Source: Saccharibacillus kuerlensis DSM 22868 (GTDB taxonomy: Bacteria > Bacillota > Bacilli > Paenibacillales > Paenibacillaceae). From it: 64,000 bases of DNA. The stretch covers positions 364,013-428,012 of the forward strand of contig NZ_KB899278.1 in assembly GCF_000378145.1 (NCBI RefSeq), in the 5' to 3' direction. Below, one piece after another: positions 54,807 through 63,898 of the stretch. The notes beneath the pieces are model-generated. The model did no database searches. It worked only from the letters and a program-made list of their open reading frames with translations, and had not been told where the DNA came from. The stretch's first letter is position 1. The number at the start of each line of letters is the position of its first letter. A program made the position numbers and the translations under genes.

Positions 54807-55841
54807 TTAATAGATAAACATGGCATCGCCGAAGCTGAAGAAGCGGTACTCCAGCTCTACAGCTTCGCGGTAAGCCTTTATTACCTGCTCTCTGCCGGCC
54901 AGTGCACTGACCAGCATGACCAGGGTTGACTTTGGAAGATGGAAATTAGTGATCAGCGCATCGACTACTTTGAAATTTTCACCCGGATACAAGAAAATCT
55001 GTGTCCAACCACTGTCCGCGGACAGATTGCCCTGATCGTCCATTGTCCGTCTTGCTGCCGACTCCAGCGTTCGAGTCGACGTCGTACCGACCGAAACAAC
55101 ACGGCCGCCGCGTTTACGTGTACGATTGATCAGTTCGGCCGTTTCTTGAGGCAGCTCGTAATACTCTTCATGCATGACATGCTCTTCAACGTTCTCAACC
55201 GATACCGGACGGAAAGTGCCGAGTCCAACGTGTAGGGTCACAAAGCCTATTTCAACGCCTTTGTCGCGCAGCTTATCGAGCAGCTCTTCGGTGAAATGCA
55301 GTCCTGCGGTCGGAGCGGCTGCAGAACCTTCATGCTTGGCATATACCGTCTGATAACGTTCGCGATCATCCAACCGCTCTTTGATATAAGGCGGAAGCGG
55401 CATCTCGCCAAGACGATCGAGAATTTCCTGGAATATCCCTTCATAACGGAACTCAATAATACGAGCGCCCATATCGCCTTCTTCCAGCACGACAGCTTCC
55501 AGCTCGTCTCCAAAACGGAGTACCGCGCCGGTTTTAATCTTTTTGCCGGGCTTGGCTAACGTCTCCCAACGATCGCCTTCGATATTTTTAAGCAGCAGAA
55601 GCTCTACTCCTGCGCCAGTTTCCGGCTTAACGCCGTGAAGGCGTGCCGGCATTACCCGCGTATCATTGAGAATCAACGTATCGCCGGGATGCAGCTTGTC
55701 CAAAATATTATAAAAATGCAGGTGTTCGGTCTCCCCTGTAAGCTTATTCAGCGTCAGCAGACGAGAAGCAGTGCGTTCGGCAAGCGGCGTTTGTGCAATC
55801 AGCCGCTCCGGAAGTTCGAAATCATAATCTTCTACATTCAT
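54807..55841 (-). CDS. queA: S-adenosylmethionine:tRNA ribosyltransferase-isomerase
   Basis: A 344-residue enzyme that adds the SAM-derived cyclopentene ring to preQ1 in tRNA, giving epoxyqueuosine. The start [20 protein letters not shown] is diagnostic, and so are [32 protein letters not shown] and [18 protein letters not shown]. The ATG at 55841 has AAGGA ten bases upstream; an in-frame codon at 55862 lies inside the preceding gene end. It is translated after the SpoIID-like gene with no spacing to speak of (7 bases). Confidence 0.97.
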   Translation of the reverse strand: MNVEDYDFELPERLIAQTPLAERTASRLLTLNKLTGETEHLHFYNILDKLHPGDTLILNDTRVMPARLHGVKPETGAGVELLLLKNIEGDRWETLAKPGKKIKTGAVLRFGDELEAVVLEEGDMGARIIEFRYEGIFQEILDRLGEMPLPPYIKERLDDRERYQTVYAKHEGSAAAPTAGLHFTEELLDKLRDKGVEIGFVTLHVGLGTFRPVSVENVEEHVMHEEYYELPQETAELINRTRKRGGRVVSVGTTSTRTLESAARRTMDDQGNLSADSGWTQIFLYPGENFKVVDALITNFHLPKSTLVMLVSALAGREQVIKAYREAVELEYRFFSFGDAMFIY

Positions 55842-55848
55842 GGAGTCT

Positions 55849-57969
55849 TCATTCCTTAACAAGTTCTACGTTATTGTAATAATGCAGCAAAATATCTTTG
55901 TAGCTTGCTCCCTCGTCGGCCAGCCCTTTGGCTCCCCACTGGGATAATCCCAACCCGTGTCCGTTTCCTCGACCGACGAAGAAAAATCCGGTGCCGGATG
56001 AAACGGTCGAAGTATTGACTCCTACCGCCGCGAGTCCTTTACTTAAGCCTCCCGTTTTTGCAGAGGCGCCAATCTTTTTCTGCGCCGCCGAAACGGTTCC
56101 GCTTTTTGCGGTTACAGCCGAAGTGATACTTGTATAAGGATCTGCTGACACAACATCGAACATTGTGCTAGGCAGACCGCTTAATGCGGTACGGAACATA
56201 TCCGGGTATTTCACATCAACTTTGACACCATTGATTTTAAGTTCGGTTACCCGGCCTGAAGGTCCGCGCTGGCTAACCTGAATCGTCTTAATCGTTGCAG
56301 GCAGAGGGGTTGTTGTTCGGCCTTTCAGCGTGCTTAAAAGCTGCGAAGATGTATAAGGGCCGCGAATCCATTCATAAGTGTTCGATTCGCTTACCAACTC
56401 AAGCACAATGGCTTCGTCCCCTGGATTCATCTGAGCCAACTCGGAAACTCCGCTTTGAATCTGAGGCAGCGGACGTACTTTTGTGCTTTGAGCTGTTACC
56501 GTCATCTTACGGAAACCTGTTGAATCGAAGCCCATATCTTTGACGTTATCTTCGCGCACGTAACCGACTTTACCGTTGGGCAGAGCCACATGGTACCACT
56601 TCTTGAGATTAGCTGCGGCTGCACGGTCGGATTCGGACGGCACACTGCTGAACAAATTCGATCCGCCGCCATTCCATACTTCCGTCGGATCAGAAGTCAT
56701 ACCCCCGGCGTTGGATGAGTATAAAGCTTCGATAGGTTTGCCGTTCTGCTTGAGAATTTCGCCGGCTGTTGAATCGACGGCGGCATTAATCGATTTACTC
56801 TCGGAACTCATGCCATTATAAGCCTGGCTTAATGTCGAATCGACAACGTCGGCCACCTTGAACTTGGTAACGGCCTGCGTCTGTACCTTCGCATAACTGC
56901 GAGCGGCAACTGCCTGCGCTTTGAGGGATTCTTCCGGCCAAGAAGCCGGAACCTCGGAACCAACAACCGAATATAGATACTGCTCCATCGGCAGTTCATT
57001 GACCAAATACAGCTGTCCGCCGTATACGCCAATTTCCAGATCTCCGCGGTACGAACGCTTGGCACGCTCTTCGACACGAATCCCTTTGTCCAGTGTACCG
57101 TCGACCCAAATTCGGTCATTCTCTCCCAACGTCAACAGATATAGGCGAGTCGCCGTTCCTTTGGTTAGATCGGCCGTCGCATCGCTGCGAAGAACAGCTG
57201 ATGCAGAAGGATTGTCGACCGTCGACAGCTTGATGCCTTTGAGCTTGGAAGCCGCCATACCCATCAGCCTGTCGCGTTCAGCAGAACTGGATGCCTCGCC
57301 TACACGCACACTGTACACCGCTCTGCCGTTCGAAGCATTGGAGATAGCGATCGTACCGTCAAAACCGGCATCAAGCACTTTTTGCAGCACGGAGGAAGCC
57401 GCATTTAACGTCCCATAATTACCAGCATTCAATGAAAAACGACCGGTTGCTGCAGGAGAAAGGCCGCTTATCGCTTTAACACTGGCATTTGTCGCAAGCC
57501 GAACTGCGGCATCGGATGCTGTTTTGTCGCTCGCATAAGGTCCGGTATACAGTTGATAGACCTCTCGACCGTTTCGGTTGACTTTATAAACCGTCAACTT
57601 ATCCGAACCCGATTTCAGCTTGGCTGCCAATTCGGATACCGTTTTGAGATCACTGCTTTCCCCCAGCTTAACTCTCGGTCCGTCCAAAGCGAATACAGTT
57701 GTGCTTCCGCTAGGAATAGAAAGCCATTTGACATAGCCGTTATCCGTTTTTTGTCCGAATGCTATCGCTTGGTCAGCGGTAAGCGTAATATTCTGTGTCG
57801 TTTGCTTATACGTACTTCCCAGGTTCAGAAACAATCCGACCCGTACATTCGTGTCCGTTTCGGCAGCATGAACCGGAGCCTGAAGCGGCAGACAGGATAA
57901 TGCGATTGCTGCTGCAAGAAACGGTTTACCCCATTTAACGGACTTGCTTTTCGAACGCTGTTTGGTCAT
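55849..57969 (-). CDS. SpoIID/LytB-domain secreted protein
   Basis: A 706-residue exported protein. A signal peptide ([21 protein letters not shown]) is followed by about 270 residues with two SPOR-like stretches ([20 protein letters not shown] and [20 protein letters not shown]), then the SpoIID domain with the catalytic Glu in [20 protein letters not shown] and [10 protein letters not shown]. The end carries the family motif [20 protein letters not shown]. SpoIID is a lytic transglycosylase of spore engulfment and LytB an amidase enhancer; this long version is common in Paenibacillaceae and may act on vegetative or spore cell wall. The ATG at 57969 has AAGGAGGAAT upstream. Confidence 0.9.
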   Translation of the reverse strand: MTKQRSKSKSVKWGKPFLAAAIALSCLPLQAPVHAAETDTNVRVGLFLNLGSTYKQTTQNITLTADQAIAFGQKTDNGYVKWLSIPSGSTTVFALDGPRVKLGESSDLKTVSELAAKLKSGSDKLTVYKVNRNGREVYQLYTGPYASDKTASDAAVRLATNASVKAISGLSPAATGRFSLNAGNYGTLNAASSVLQKVLDAGFDGTIAISNASNGRAVYSVRVGEASSSAERDRLMGMAASKLKGIKLSTVDNPSASAVLRSDATADLTKGTATRLYLLTLGENDRIWVDGTLDKGIRVEERAKRSYRGDLEIGVYGGQLYLVNELPMEQYLYSVVGSEVPASWPEESLKAQAVAARSYAKVQTQAVTKFKVADVVDSTLSQAYNGMSSESKSINAAVDSTAGEILKQNGKPIEALYSSNAGGMTSDPTEVWNGGGSNLFSSVPSESDRAAAANLKKWYHVALPNGKVGYVREDNVKDMGFDSTGFRKMTVTAQSTKVRPLPQIQSGVSELAQMNPGDEAIVLELVSESNTYEWIRGPYTSSQLLSTLKGRTTTPLPATIKTIQVSQRGPSGRVTELKINGVKVDVKYPDMFRTALSGLPSTMFDVVSADPYTSITSAVTAKSGTVSAAQKKIGASAKTGGLSKGLAAVGVNTSTVSSGTGFFFVGRGNGHGLGLSQWGAKGLADEGASYKDILLHYYNNVELVKE

Positions 57970-58020
57970 TCTTGTATTCCTCCTTGTAAGTCCAGGCCTC
58001 GACCGCTGGGCCGAGGTCAA

Positions 58021-59028
58021 TTATTTTCCGTCTTCCGGCATCGGCAGTCCCAGGTGCATATAGGCTTGGGCAGTGACAACGCGGCCTCTCGGCGTGCGCT
58101 GGATAAATCCGCTTTGAAGCAGATAAGGTTCGTATACATCTTCGATAGTCTGGCTTTCCTCGCCGATCGTTGCCGCAATCGTATCCAGCCCGACCGGTCC
58201 TCCGCGGAAGTTCTGGATCATCGCCTTAAGCATCTTGTGGTCAATGCTGTCCAGACCGCGAGGGTCGACCTGCAGGCGCGTCAGCGCCTCGGCGGCAATC
58301 TCCGGTGTAATAATACCATCGCCGCGTACCTGTGCAAAATCCCGCACTCTTTTCAGCAGGCGATTGGCGATCCGCGGTGTTCCCCGGGCACGCAGGGCAA
58401 TCTCTTCGGCGGCATCGCCAATGATCTCAACGTTTAGCGTATCCGCATTGCGGGAAACGATAAATGCCAGATCTTCCACGCCATAGAATTCCAGCCGACT
58501 TACGACGCCGAAGCGGTCGCGCAGAGGCGCGGACAGCAGTCCGGCTCGAGTCGTCGCACCAATCAGGGTAAACGGAGGAAGGTCGAGGCGTACCGAGCGT
58601 GCACTTGGTCCTTTGCCAATCATAATATCCAGCGCGGAATCTTCCATTGCCGGATACATGACCTCTTCGACGGTTCGGTGCAGACGATGAATTTCGTCAA
58701 TGAACAATACGTCGCCTTCCTGCAGATTGGTCAGCAGCGCTGCCAAATCGCCGGGGCGTTCAATCGCCGGTCCCGACGTTGTCCGCAGATTAACGCCAAG
58801 CTCGTTGGCGATAATGTTTGCTAACGTCGTTTTCCCCAGTCCCGGAGGACCGTAGAGCAGCACATGGTCAAGCGCTTCGCCCCGCATTTTTGCAGCTTCA
58901 ATATATACCTTCAGGTTTTCCTTGACCTGATTCTGGCCGATGTATTCCGACAAATAGCGGGGACGCAGACTCAGTTCCACCGCTTGGTCTTCCATCATCA
59001 GATTGGCCGATATGATCCGGTCATCCAT
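58021..59028 (-). CDS. ruvB: Holliday junction helicase subunit RuvB
   Basis: A 335-residue AAA+ motor driving branch migration with RuvA. Walker A is [19 protein letters not shown], Walker [20 protein letters not shown], sensor 1 [20 protein letters not shown], and the winged helix ends with [21 protein letters not shown]. It lies between ruvA and the SpoIID-like gene on the same strand. GGAGGAACGGTGG precedes the ATG. Confidence 0.98.
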   Translation of the reverse strand: MDDRIISANLMMEDQAVELSLRPRYLSEYIGQNQVKENLKVYIEAAKMRGEALDHVLLYGPPGLGKTTLANIIANELGVNLRTTSGPAIERPGDLAALLTNLQEGDVLFIDEIHRLHRTVEEVMYPAMEDSALDIMIGKGPSARSVRLDLPPFTLIGATTRAGLLSAPLRDRFGVVSRLEFYGVEDLAFIVSRNADTLNVEIIGDAAEEIALRARGTPRIANRLLKRVRDFAQVRGDGIITPEIAAEALTRLQVDPRGLDSIDHKMLKAMIQNFRGGPVGLDTIAATIGEESQTIEDVYEPYLLQSGFIQRTPRGRVVTAQAYMHLGLPMPEDGK

Positions 59029-59065
59029 AAGTCCACCGTTCCTCCCCGTTTATACTGTACCGCAA

Positions 59066-59686
59066 TTATCCTTTGTAAAGAACCTTTAACGCACGTTTCA
59101 TCAACATATCGACGGGTTCTCCTGGCTGCAGATCTTCTTTCAAGTGCATCCAGGCCTTATCCAACTCGGCTTCCGTATAACCGAGCGCTTCCAGTCCTTC
59201 ACGCGCAGCTCTCCAACCTCCGCCGTCCAGTTCCGCTTCAGCTGCGACATTATCATCGAACAATCCGCCCAGCGAAGGTGTAACAAAACCGTCCAACCGA
59301 TCTTTCAAGTCCAAAACCATGCGCTGCGCCGTCTTTTTACCGATGCCGGGCAGCTTGATCAGAAATGCGAGATTTTCCTGCTGAATCGCCGATACAACCT
59401 TCTCTGGAGTCCCGCCCGCCAAGATTCCCAACGCTACCCTAGGTCCAATACCGGATACTTCAATCAGACGGCGAAACAATTTTTGTTCTTCCCGTGTCGA
59501 AAATCCGTACAGCAAAATGGCATCTTCCCGAACACTGTGATGCGTATAAACAGTTACCGGTTCGTCTCCTTTGGCCGCAAAAGCATATGGATTTGGGCAA
59601 AATACCCGGTACCCAATCCCCTGCACGTCAACAACAATATATTCCGTTTCCAGATGGGCGATATGCCCGCGTACAAAATCGATCAT
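59066..59686 (-). CDS. ruvA: Holliday junction-binding subunit RuvA
   Basis: A 206-residue tetramer-forming protein. The N-terminal OB-fold (MIDFVRGHIAHLETEYIVV), two helix-hairpin-helix motifs (LIEVSGIGPRVALGIL and LIKLPGIGKKTAQRMVLDL) and a C-terminal domain that binds RuvB are all present. The ATG at 59686 has GAGGT ten bases upstream and overlaps the ruvC stop by four bases, as expected in ruvCAB clusters. Confidence 0.98.
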   Translation of the reverse strand: MIDFVRGHIAHLETEYIVVDVQGIGYRVFCPNPYAFAAKGDEPVTVYTHHSVREDAILLYGFSTREEQKLFRRLIEVSGIGPRVALGILAGGTPEKVVSAIQQENLAFLIKLPGIGKKTAQRMVLDLKDRLDGFVTPSLGGLFDDNVAAEAELDGGGWRAAREGLEALGYTEAELDKAWMHLKEDLQPGEPVDMLMKRALKVLYKG

Positions 59687-60186
59687 TTTCGCAGTACCTC
59701 GTTCAACTTGGAATTTAATGTGGATGAATGCGCGTGACAAATGGCTACGGCCAGTGCATCGGCTACGTCATCGGGTTTAGGAATGGTCTGCAGTTTCAAG
59801 AACATACGAACCATCTCCTGCACCTGCCGCTTCTCAGCTTTGCCGTAACCGACGATTGCCTGCTTGACCTGCATCGGTGTATATTCCCCAATAGGCAGAC
59901 CTTTCTGATGAGCCGCCAAAATGAGCACCCCGCGTGCTTGACTTACAGGCATTGCCGTTGACACATTGCGGTTGAAAAATAATTTTTCGAACGCAACTGC
60001 GTCCGGCTTATATTTGTCAATCAGCTGTACCATCGCTTCGTACACGTGCAGCAATCGTTCTTCATCAGGCGTGTGCGCTTCAGTCTGAATACATCCGTAT
60101 TGAACGGGAACACACTTGCTTCCTTCTTTGTCTATAAATCCGAAACCGACGATCGCAATCCCCGGGTCGATTCCCAATATGCGCAA
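59683..60186 (-). CDS. ruvC: Crossover junction endodeoxyribonuclease RuvC
   Basis: A 167-residue RNase H-fold nuclease that resolves Holliday junctions. The acidic residues are in RILGIDPGIAIVGFG, AFEKLFFNRN and DVADALAVAICHAH. RuvC is uncommon in Bacilli that use RecU, so its presence here is typical of Paenibacillaceae and other Firmicutes with both. The TTG at 60186 has GGGAG eight bases upstream and gives the standard N-terminus. It is the first gene of ruvC-ruvA-ruvB. Confidence 0.96.
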   Translation of the reverse strand: MRILGIDPGIAIVGFGFIDKEGSKCVPVQYGCIQTEAHTPDEERLLHVYEAMVQLIDKYKPDAVAFEKLFFNRNVSTAMPVSQARGVLILAAHQKGLPIGEYTPMQVKQAIVGYGKAEKRQVQEMVRMFLKLQTIPKPDDVADALAVAICHAHSSTLNSKLNEVLRK

Positions 60187-60402
60187 AACGATCTCTCCCT
60201 TTCCCGAAAAAAGCAAACCTCGAGCGCTTCGGCAGCATACCCGTCTATTGCCCAATTTAATTGAGTTCACATATGTCACCGAACATATGTATCCTTCTTT
60301 TCATTATAGCAAAAGATGAAAAAGGAGGCACCCAAAAGAAAGGTCTCTTTTTCAATTTCGGCATTTTGACGGAAAAACCTTTGACTCTGCAGAAAACAAC
60401 AA

Positions 60403-60450
60403 AAAAAGACTGCTTTCGAGTCGGAATCTTCCGCCTGAAAAGCAGTCTTT
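60403..60450 (-). terminator. Intrinsic terminator of the tRNA cluster
   Basis: Stem AAAGACTGCTTTTC / GAAAGCAGTCTTT plus an inner CGGAA/TTCCG, followed by seven T on the minus strand, 40 bases after the last tRNA. The remaining 60187-60402 shows no gene. Confidence 0.9.
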
Positions 60451-60489
60451 CTTATCTGCGTCGGAGAAGACGCTTGAGTTTTAAAAAAA

Positions 60490-60566
60490 TGGCGCGCCCT
60501 GAGAGATTCGAACTCCCGGCCTTTTGATTCGTAGTCAAACGCTCTATCCAGCTGAGCTAAGGGCGC
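60490..60566 (-). tRNA. tRNA-Arg (ACG)
   Basis: Full cloverleaf on the minus strand: acceptor GCGCCCT / AGGGCGC, anticodon loop CTACGAA with anticodon ACG, T-loop GTTCGAATC and an encoded 3' CCA. Confidence 0.97.
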
Positions 60567-60572
60567 AAATAA

Positions 60573-60647
60573 TGGAGCGGACGACGGGAATCGAACCCGC
60601 GACCCTCGCCTTGGCAAGGCGATGCTCTACCGCTGAGCCACGTCCGC
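60573..60647 (-). tRNA. tRNA-Gly (GCC)
   Basis: Acceptor GCGGACG / CGTCCGC, anticodon loop TTGCCAA with anticodon GCC, T-loop GTTCGATTC, and an encoded 3' CCA after T. Confidence 0.97.
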
Positions 60648-60667
60648 AAAACACTATTTAATTAAAA

Positions 60668-60743
60668 TGGCGGAACCGACGGGATTTGAACCCGCGATCT
60701 CCTGCGTGACAGGCAGGCATGTTAACCCCTACACCACGGTTCC
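60668..60743 (-). tRNA. tRNA-Asp (GTC)
   Basis: Acceptor GGAACCG / CGGTTCC, anticodon loop CTGTCAC with anticodon GTC, T-loop GTTCAAATC, and encoded 3' CCA. Confidence 0.97.
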
Positions 60744-60762
60744 AAGCCATAAGGTGAAGCAA

Positions 60763-60836
<74 letters not shown>

Positions 60837-60882
60837 TCAGAGTGTAATCTTACTATAATCGACTTTGTCACCAAAGTCTCCA

Positions 60883-60958
60883 TGGTGGAGGCTGAGGGGC
60901 TCGAACCCCCGACCCTCTGCTTGTAAGGCAGATGCTCTCCCAGCTGAGCTAAGCCTCC
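60883..60958 (-). tRNA. tRNA-Val (TAC)
   Basis: Acceptor GGAGGCT / AGCCTCC, anticodon loop CTTACAA with anticodon TAC, T-loop GTTCGAGCC, and encoded 3' CCA. Confidence 0.97.
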
Positions 60959-60967
60959 ATATGTATA

Positions 60968-61039
60968 TGACCCGTAGGGGATTCGAACCCCTGTTACCTC
61001 CGTGAAAGGGAGGTGTCTTAACCCCTTGACCAACGGGCC
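60968..61039 (-). tRNA. tRNA-Glu (TTC)
   Basis: Acceptor GGCCCGT / ACGGGTC, anticodon loop CTTTCAC with anticodon TTC, T-loop GTTCGAATC. First gene of the cluster; the 3' CCA is not encoded. Confidence 0.97.
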
Positions 61040-61105
61040 TTATTTACATTATTCGCTCCGGTTCGTCTCGCTCGTTTCAGCGTGTCGTCCGTGGCGACAA
61101 GAAAT

Positions 61106-61134
61106 AATATACCATGCCAGCAAGCAGGGGTCAA
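61106..61134 (-). promoter_or_regulatory. Promoter of the tRNA cluster
   Basis: -35 TTGACC (61134-61129), a 17-base spacer and -10 TATATT (61111-61106) on the minus strand, 67 bases before tRNA-Glu. Within 61040-61393 there is otherwise only the terminator at 61251-61279 and a T-rich, gene-free stretch. Confidence 0.82.
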
Positions 61135-61250
61135 CCCTTTTTAACAAAAAACTTCAAAAAACCTAAAACACCTTTTACAAAACACTCTCTAGTCTCTATT
61201 ATTACTCTGCTATTACCCTGCTGCTCTACTGTTCCAAACGCTTTTCATAG

Positions 61251-61279
61251 AAAAGCTCCCGGCCGCTGCCGAGAGCTTT
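61251..61279 (-). terminator. Intrinsic terminator after the dehydrogenase gene
   Basis: Stem AAAGCTC.CGGC / GCCG..GAGCTTT and TTTTC on the minus strand, about 115 bases after the stop codon. Confidence 0.7.
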
Positions 61280-61393
61280 GTCGCTTATTTCAAGTAGGTA
61301 AGCCTTACTGTTAAATCTTTATTCACGCTTTTCTTACACTGCTATCTACCCTTCTATCTCGCCTTCTATTTATGCTTTATCCCTATCTTTATG

Positions 61394-62278
61394 TCACGCT
61401 AGCTCGTCAGCCCATAGTTTATACAGCGCCTGGGTTCCCTTATCCGCATATCCGGCATCGGCAAGTTTTCGATACAGCGATTCTGCTAACTTGAGTCCAG
61501 GCAGTTCCACTTCCATTTCTGCCGCCGACTGTAAGGCAATTCCCATGTCTTTAATAAAATGCTTGATATAAAAGCCTGGCTCGAAATCTCCGTCCAACAT
61601 ACGCGGTACAAGATTACTTAAGGAGAAACTGCCTGCCGCTCCAGTCTCGATGCTCTTAAGTACCGTTCTAGGATCAAGTCCAGCTTTTTCCGCATAAATA
61701 ATCGCTTCGGTTACACCCATCATGTTGGACGCGATCGCAATTTGATTACACATTTTAGTGTTTTGTCCGGCTCCCGGTCCTCCTTGAAGTACAATATTGC
61801 TGCCCATAATCTCCATTAACGGAAGCACTGTTTCAAAGTCTTCCTTTTCTCCGCCGACCATAATCGACAGTTTGGCATTTTTGGCCCCAACATCTCCGCC
61901 AGATACAGGAGCATCCAGCACACGAATGCCTCGTTCCCGCCCGCTTGCTGCCAAACGACGGGCCAGCATTGGGCTGGATGTCGTCATGTCAATCAGATAA
62001 GTTCCAGGCTTAGCATTAGGTATCAAACCATCTTCATTCATATAAACGGCTTCAACGTCCTGCGGATATCCCAGCATTGTAATAATAACATCGCAGGCTG
62101 CAGCCATTTTACCCGGTGAATCATGCCATACGGCGCCGCGCTCAATTAACTCCTGTGCTTTTGAAGGTGTACGATTATAAACATGAACCGTATAGCCCTT
62201 ATCCAAAATATGTCCTGCCATACTTTTCCCCATAACTCCAATGCCTGCAAAACCAACTACTGTTGTTGAAGAATTCAA
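61394..62278 (-). CDS. NAD(P)-dependent beta-hydroxyacid dehydrogenase (3-hydroxyisobutyrate/tartronate semialdehyde type)
   Basis: A 294-residue Rossmann-fold enzyme. The dinucleotide loop is GFAGIGVMGKSMAGHIL; the substrate site is in DAPVSGGDVGAKNAKLS and the catalytic Lys in GAGQNTKMCNQIAIASN. The family reduces tartronate semialdehyde or oxidises 3-hydroxyisobutyrate, so the exact substrate is uncertain. No partner genes of either pathway adjoin it. The TTG at 62278 is chosen, with AGGGTGG five bases upstream and the family's normal N-terminus. It is divergent from fabH. Confidence 0.9.
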   Translation of the reverse strand: MNSSTTVVGFAGIGVMGKSMAGHILDKGYTVHVYNRTPSKAQELIERGAVWHDSPGKMAAACDVIITMLGYPQDVEAVYMNEDGLIPNAKPGTYLIDMTTSSPMLARRLAASGRERGIRVLDAPVSGGDVGAKNAKLSIMVGGEKEDFETVLPLMEIMGSNIVLQGGPGAGQNTKMCNQIAIASNMMGVTEAIIYAEKAGLDPRTVLKSIETGAAGSFSLSNLVPRMLDGDFEPGFYIKHFIKDMGIALQSAAEMEVELPGLKLAESLYRKLADAGYADKGTQALYKLWADELA

Positions 62279-62472
62279 ATGTACCACCCTTTCTTGAAAT
62301 CTTATATGTGAACAGCTTACTGTATGTAATGTATGCACATTAACACTTTTGGTCTAATCTCGTCAAAATTTGTATAGTTAATCATCACCTTTTTTTATCT
62401 TATTCAAATTTATTATATTATTCGAAGAAAGATATTTATCCTCTGTTCTAAACTCCAAATTTCACTAAAAAC

Positions 62473-62501
62473 TTGCAAAATGAAGCTTATACTTTTATAT
62501 T
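62473..62501 (+). promoter_or_regulatory. SigA promoter of fabH
   Basis: -35 TTGCAA (62473-62478), 17-base spacer and -10 TATATT (62496-62501), 46 bases before the fabH start codon. Confidence 0.72.
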
Positions 62502-62517
62502 GGTACCAGGTACTAAT
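62499..62517 (+). promoter_or_regulatory. FapR operator of fabH
   Basis: A 19-base near-perfect palindrome, ATTGGTACC-A-GGTACTAAT, with one mismatched pair. It resembles the FapR box (ATTAGTACC..., the operator of the malonyl-CoA-responsive lipid repressor of Bacillales) and overlaps the end of the -10 box and the start site, a place where a bound repressor would block transcription. Confidence 0.85.
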
Positions 62518-62546
62518 GCAAAGTGCTAAAGGAGCTGACTCGCGTA

Positions 62547-63527
62547 ATGACCCAATTTCATTCTACTGCACGCATCACGGCTCTCGGCACTTATGTTCCC
62601 GAGCGCAAATTAACCAATCATGACTTGGAAACCTTGGTAGATACTAATGACGAATGGATTGTTCAGCGTACCGGTATTCGTGAAAGACGAATTGCCGCCG
62701 ATGAAGAATTCACTTCAGATCTTTGTATTAAAGCCGTTTCTGATTTACAATCTCGATATCCGAATGCCCTGGAAGGAATAAACTTGGTTCTGGTTGCTAC
62801 ATCGACTTCGGATTTCCCTTTCCCTTCGGTTGCAAGCCTGGTTCAAAATGCCTTCAATTTGCAAAATGTTGGTGCACTGGACTTGAGCGCAGCATGCTCT
62901 GGCTTTACTTATGCGCTTCAGATTGCAAACGGAATGATCACATCAGGCATGCATCGCAAAGTTTTGATCATAGCCGGCGAATGTATGAGCAAGACGATCG
63001 ATTACACAGACCGCAGTACATGTATCTTATTTGGAGACGGTGCGGGTGCAGCAATTGTGGAATACAGCGAGCAAGGAGCTTTTATAGGCAGTTATATGGG
63101 CAGCGATGGAAGTGGCGGACATCATGTTTATCGAACAGGAATCTCGAATACGCTAAATGGACTTTCATTGGACGGCAACGGCAAAGTCGTTCAAAATGGA
63201 CGTGAAGTGTACAAGTGGGCTGTACGTACCGTTCCGGACGGAGTTCAACAATTATGCAGCAATTTGCCTGAAGGTGTTGAAGGGATCAATTGGTTTATTC
63301 CTCATAGCGCGAACCTAAAGATGATCGATTCTATCTCTGAAAAAGCCGGTATTCCCAAAGAACGTACACTGACCAGCGCTGAATTTTACGGAAATACATC
63401 GGCTGCTTCTATTCCGCTAGCTTTACAGCTTGCGATCGACGAAGGAAAAGTTAAAAAAGGCGATCTGTTGTTGATGTATGGGTTTGGAGCAGGACTCACT
63501 CATTCGGGGGTACTTGTTCACTGGTGA
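62547..63527 (+). CDS. fabH: 3-oxoacyl-ACP synthase III (FabH, FabHB-like)
   Basis: A 326-residue condensing enzyme starting fatty acid synthesis from malonyl-ACP and an acyl-CoA. The catalytic Cys is in LDLSAACSGFTYAL, the His in WFIPHSANLKMIDSI and the Asn in FYGNTSAASIPLAL. The PHSAN form, in place of PHQAN, and the GREVYKWAVRTVP segment match B. subtilis FabHB (YhfB) rather than FabHA, the branched-chain-preferring pair. The ATG at 62547 has GGAG 12 bases upstream. It is monocistronic and has a FapR operator; a large hairpin follows its stop. Confidence 0.95.
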   Translation: MTQFHSTARITALGTYVPERKLTNHDLETLVDTNDEWIVQRTGIRERRIAADEEFTSDLCIKAVSDLQSRYPNALEGINLVLVATSTSDFPFPSVASLVQNAFNLQNVGALDLSAACSGFTYALQIANGMITSGMHRKVLIIAGECMSKTIDYTDRSTCILFGDGAGAAIVEYSEQGAFIGSYMGSDGSGGHHVYRTGISNTLNGLSLDGNGKVVQNGREVYKWAVRTVPDGVQQLCSNLPEGVEGINWFIPHSANLKMIDSISEKAGIPKERTLTSAEFYGNTSAASIPLALQLAIDEGKVKKGDLLLMYGFGAGLTHSGVLVHW

Positions 63528-63532
63528 AGGAC

Positions 63533-63644
63533 GCGGGCCTTTTTCGACCTGCGCTTCGTTGCCCTTTCCCCTTTCTGATTGAACTCACACCATCTGAAGG
63601 AAAAGGGGAAAGGGCAAAGGCGCTCCGGTTCGAAAAAGGCCCGC
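63533..63644. repeat. Large imperfect palindrome after fabH
   Basis: Nested arms span 112 bases: outer GCGGGCCTTTTTCGA / TCGAAAAAGGCCCGC (63533-63547 with 63630-63644), then GCGC / GCGC and inner TTGCCCTTTCCCCTTT / AAAGGGGAAAGGGCAA, with an unpaired tip of about 20 bases. It begins six bases after the fabH stop. It could stop transcription, but no T-run follows the outer arm. Confidence 0.7.
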
Positions 63645-63853
63645 TCTCGGCGTGGGGTGGAAGGCCTCTCAAGCTTCTGACCGCTTGAGAGTTTAGGGAC
63701 TAAAGATACGGCTAAGATACGGCTGGATTCTAGCCGGGAAAGAGGCAGCGGCTTTGCCGGCTGCGGGGTGGAAGGGCGGGGCAGATCACAATCACACAAA
63801 ATTCATAATAATATCAAGGGAATACTTGCAAATACAAAAACAAACATAAACAC
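63645..63853. other. Structured intergenic stretch between fabH and the rRNA operon
   Basis: No gene. It holds a hairpin CTCTCAAGC / GCTTGAGAG (63666-63691), a tandem 11-base repeat AAGATACGGCT twice in a row (63703-63713 and 63714-63724), a hairpin GGCT / AGCC (63721-63735), a hairpin GCAGCGGC / GCCGGCTGC (63745-63764), and the direct repeat GGGGTGGAAGG at 63654-63664 and 63765-63775 framing them. An A-rich stretch leads to the rRNA terminator. Confidence 0.6.
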
Positions 63854-63893
63854 AAAAAGAGCCTCCACCGTGTATACGGTAAAGGCTTTTTTT
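63854..63893 (-). terminator. Intrinsic terminator of the rRNA operon
   Basis: On the minus strand stem AGCCT.ACCGT / ACGGT.AGGCT with TTTTT after it, just beyond the 5S rRNA. Confidence 0.85.
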
Positions 63894-63898
63894 CATCG

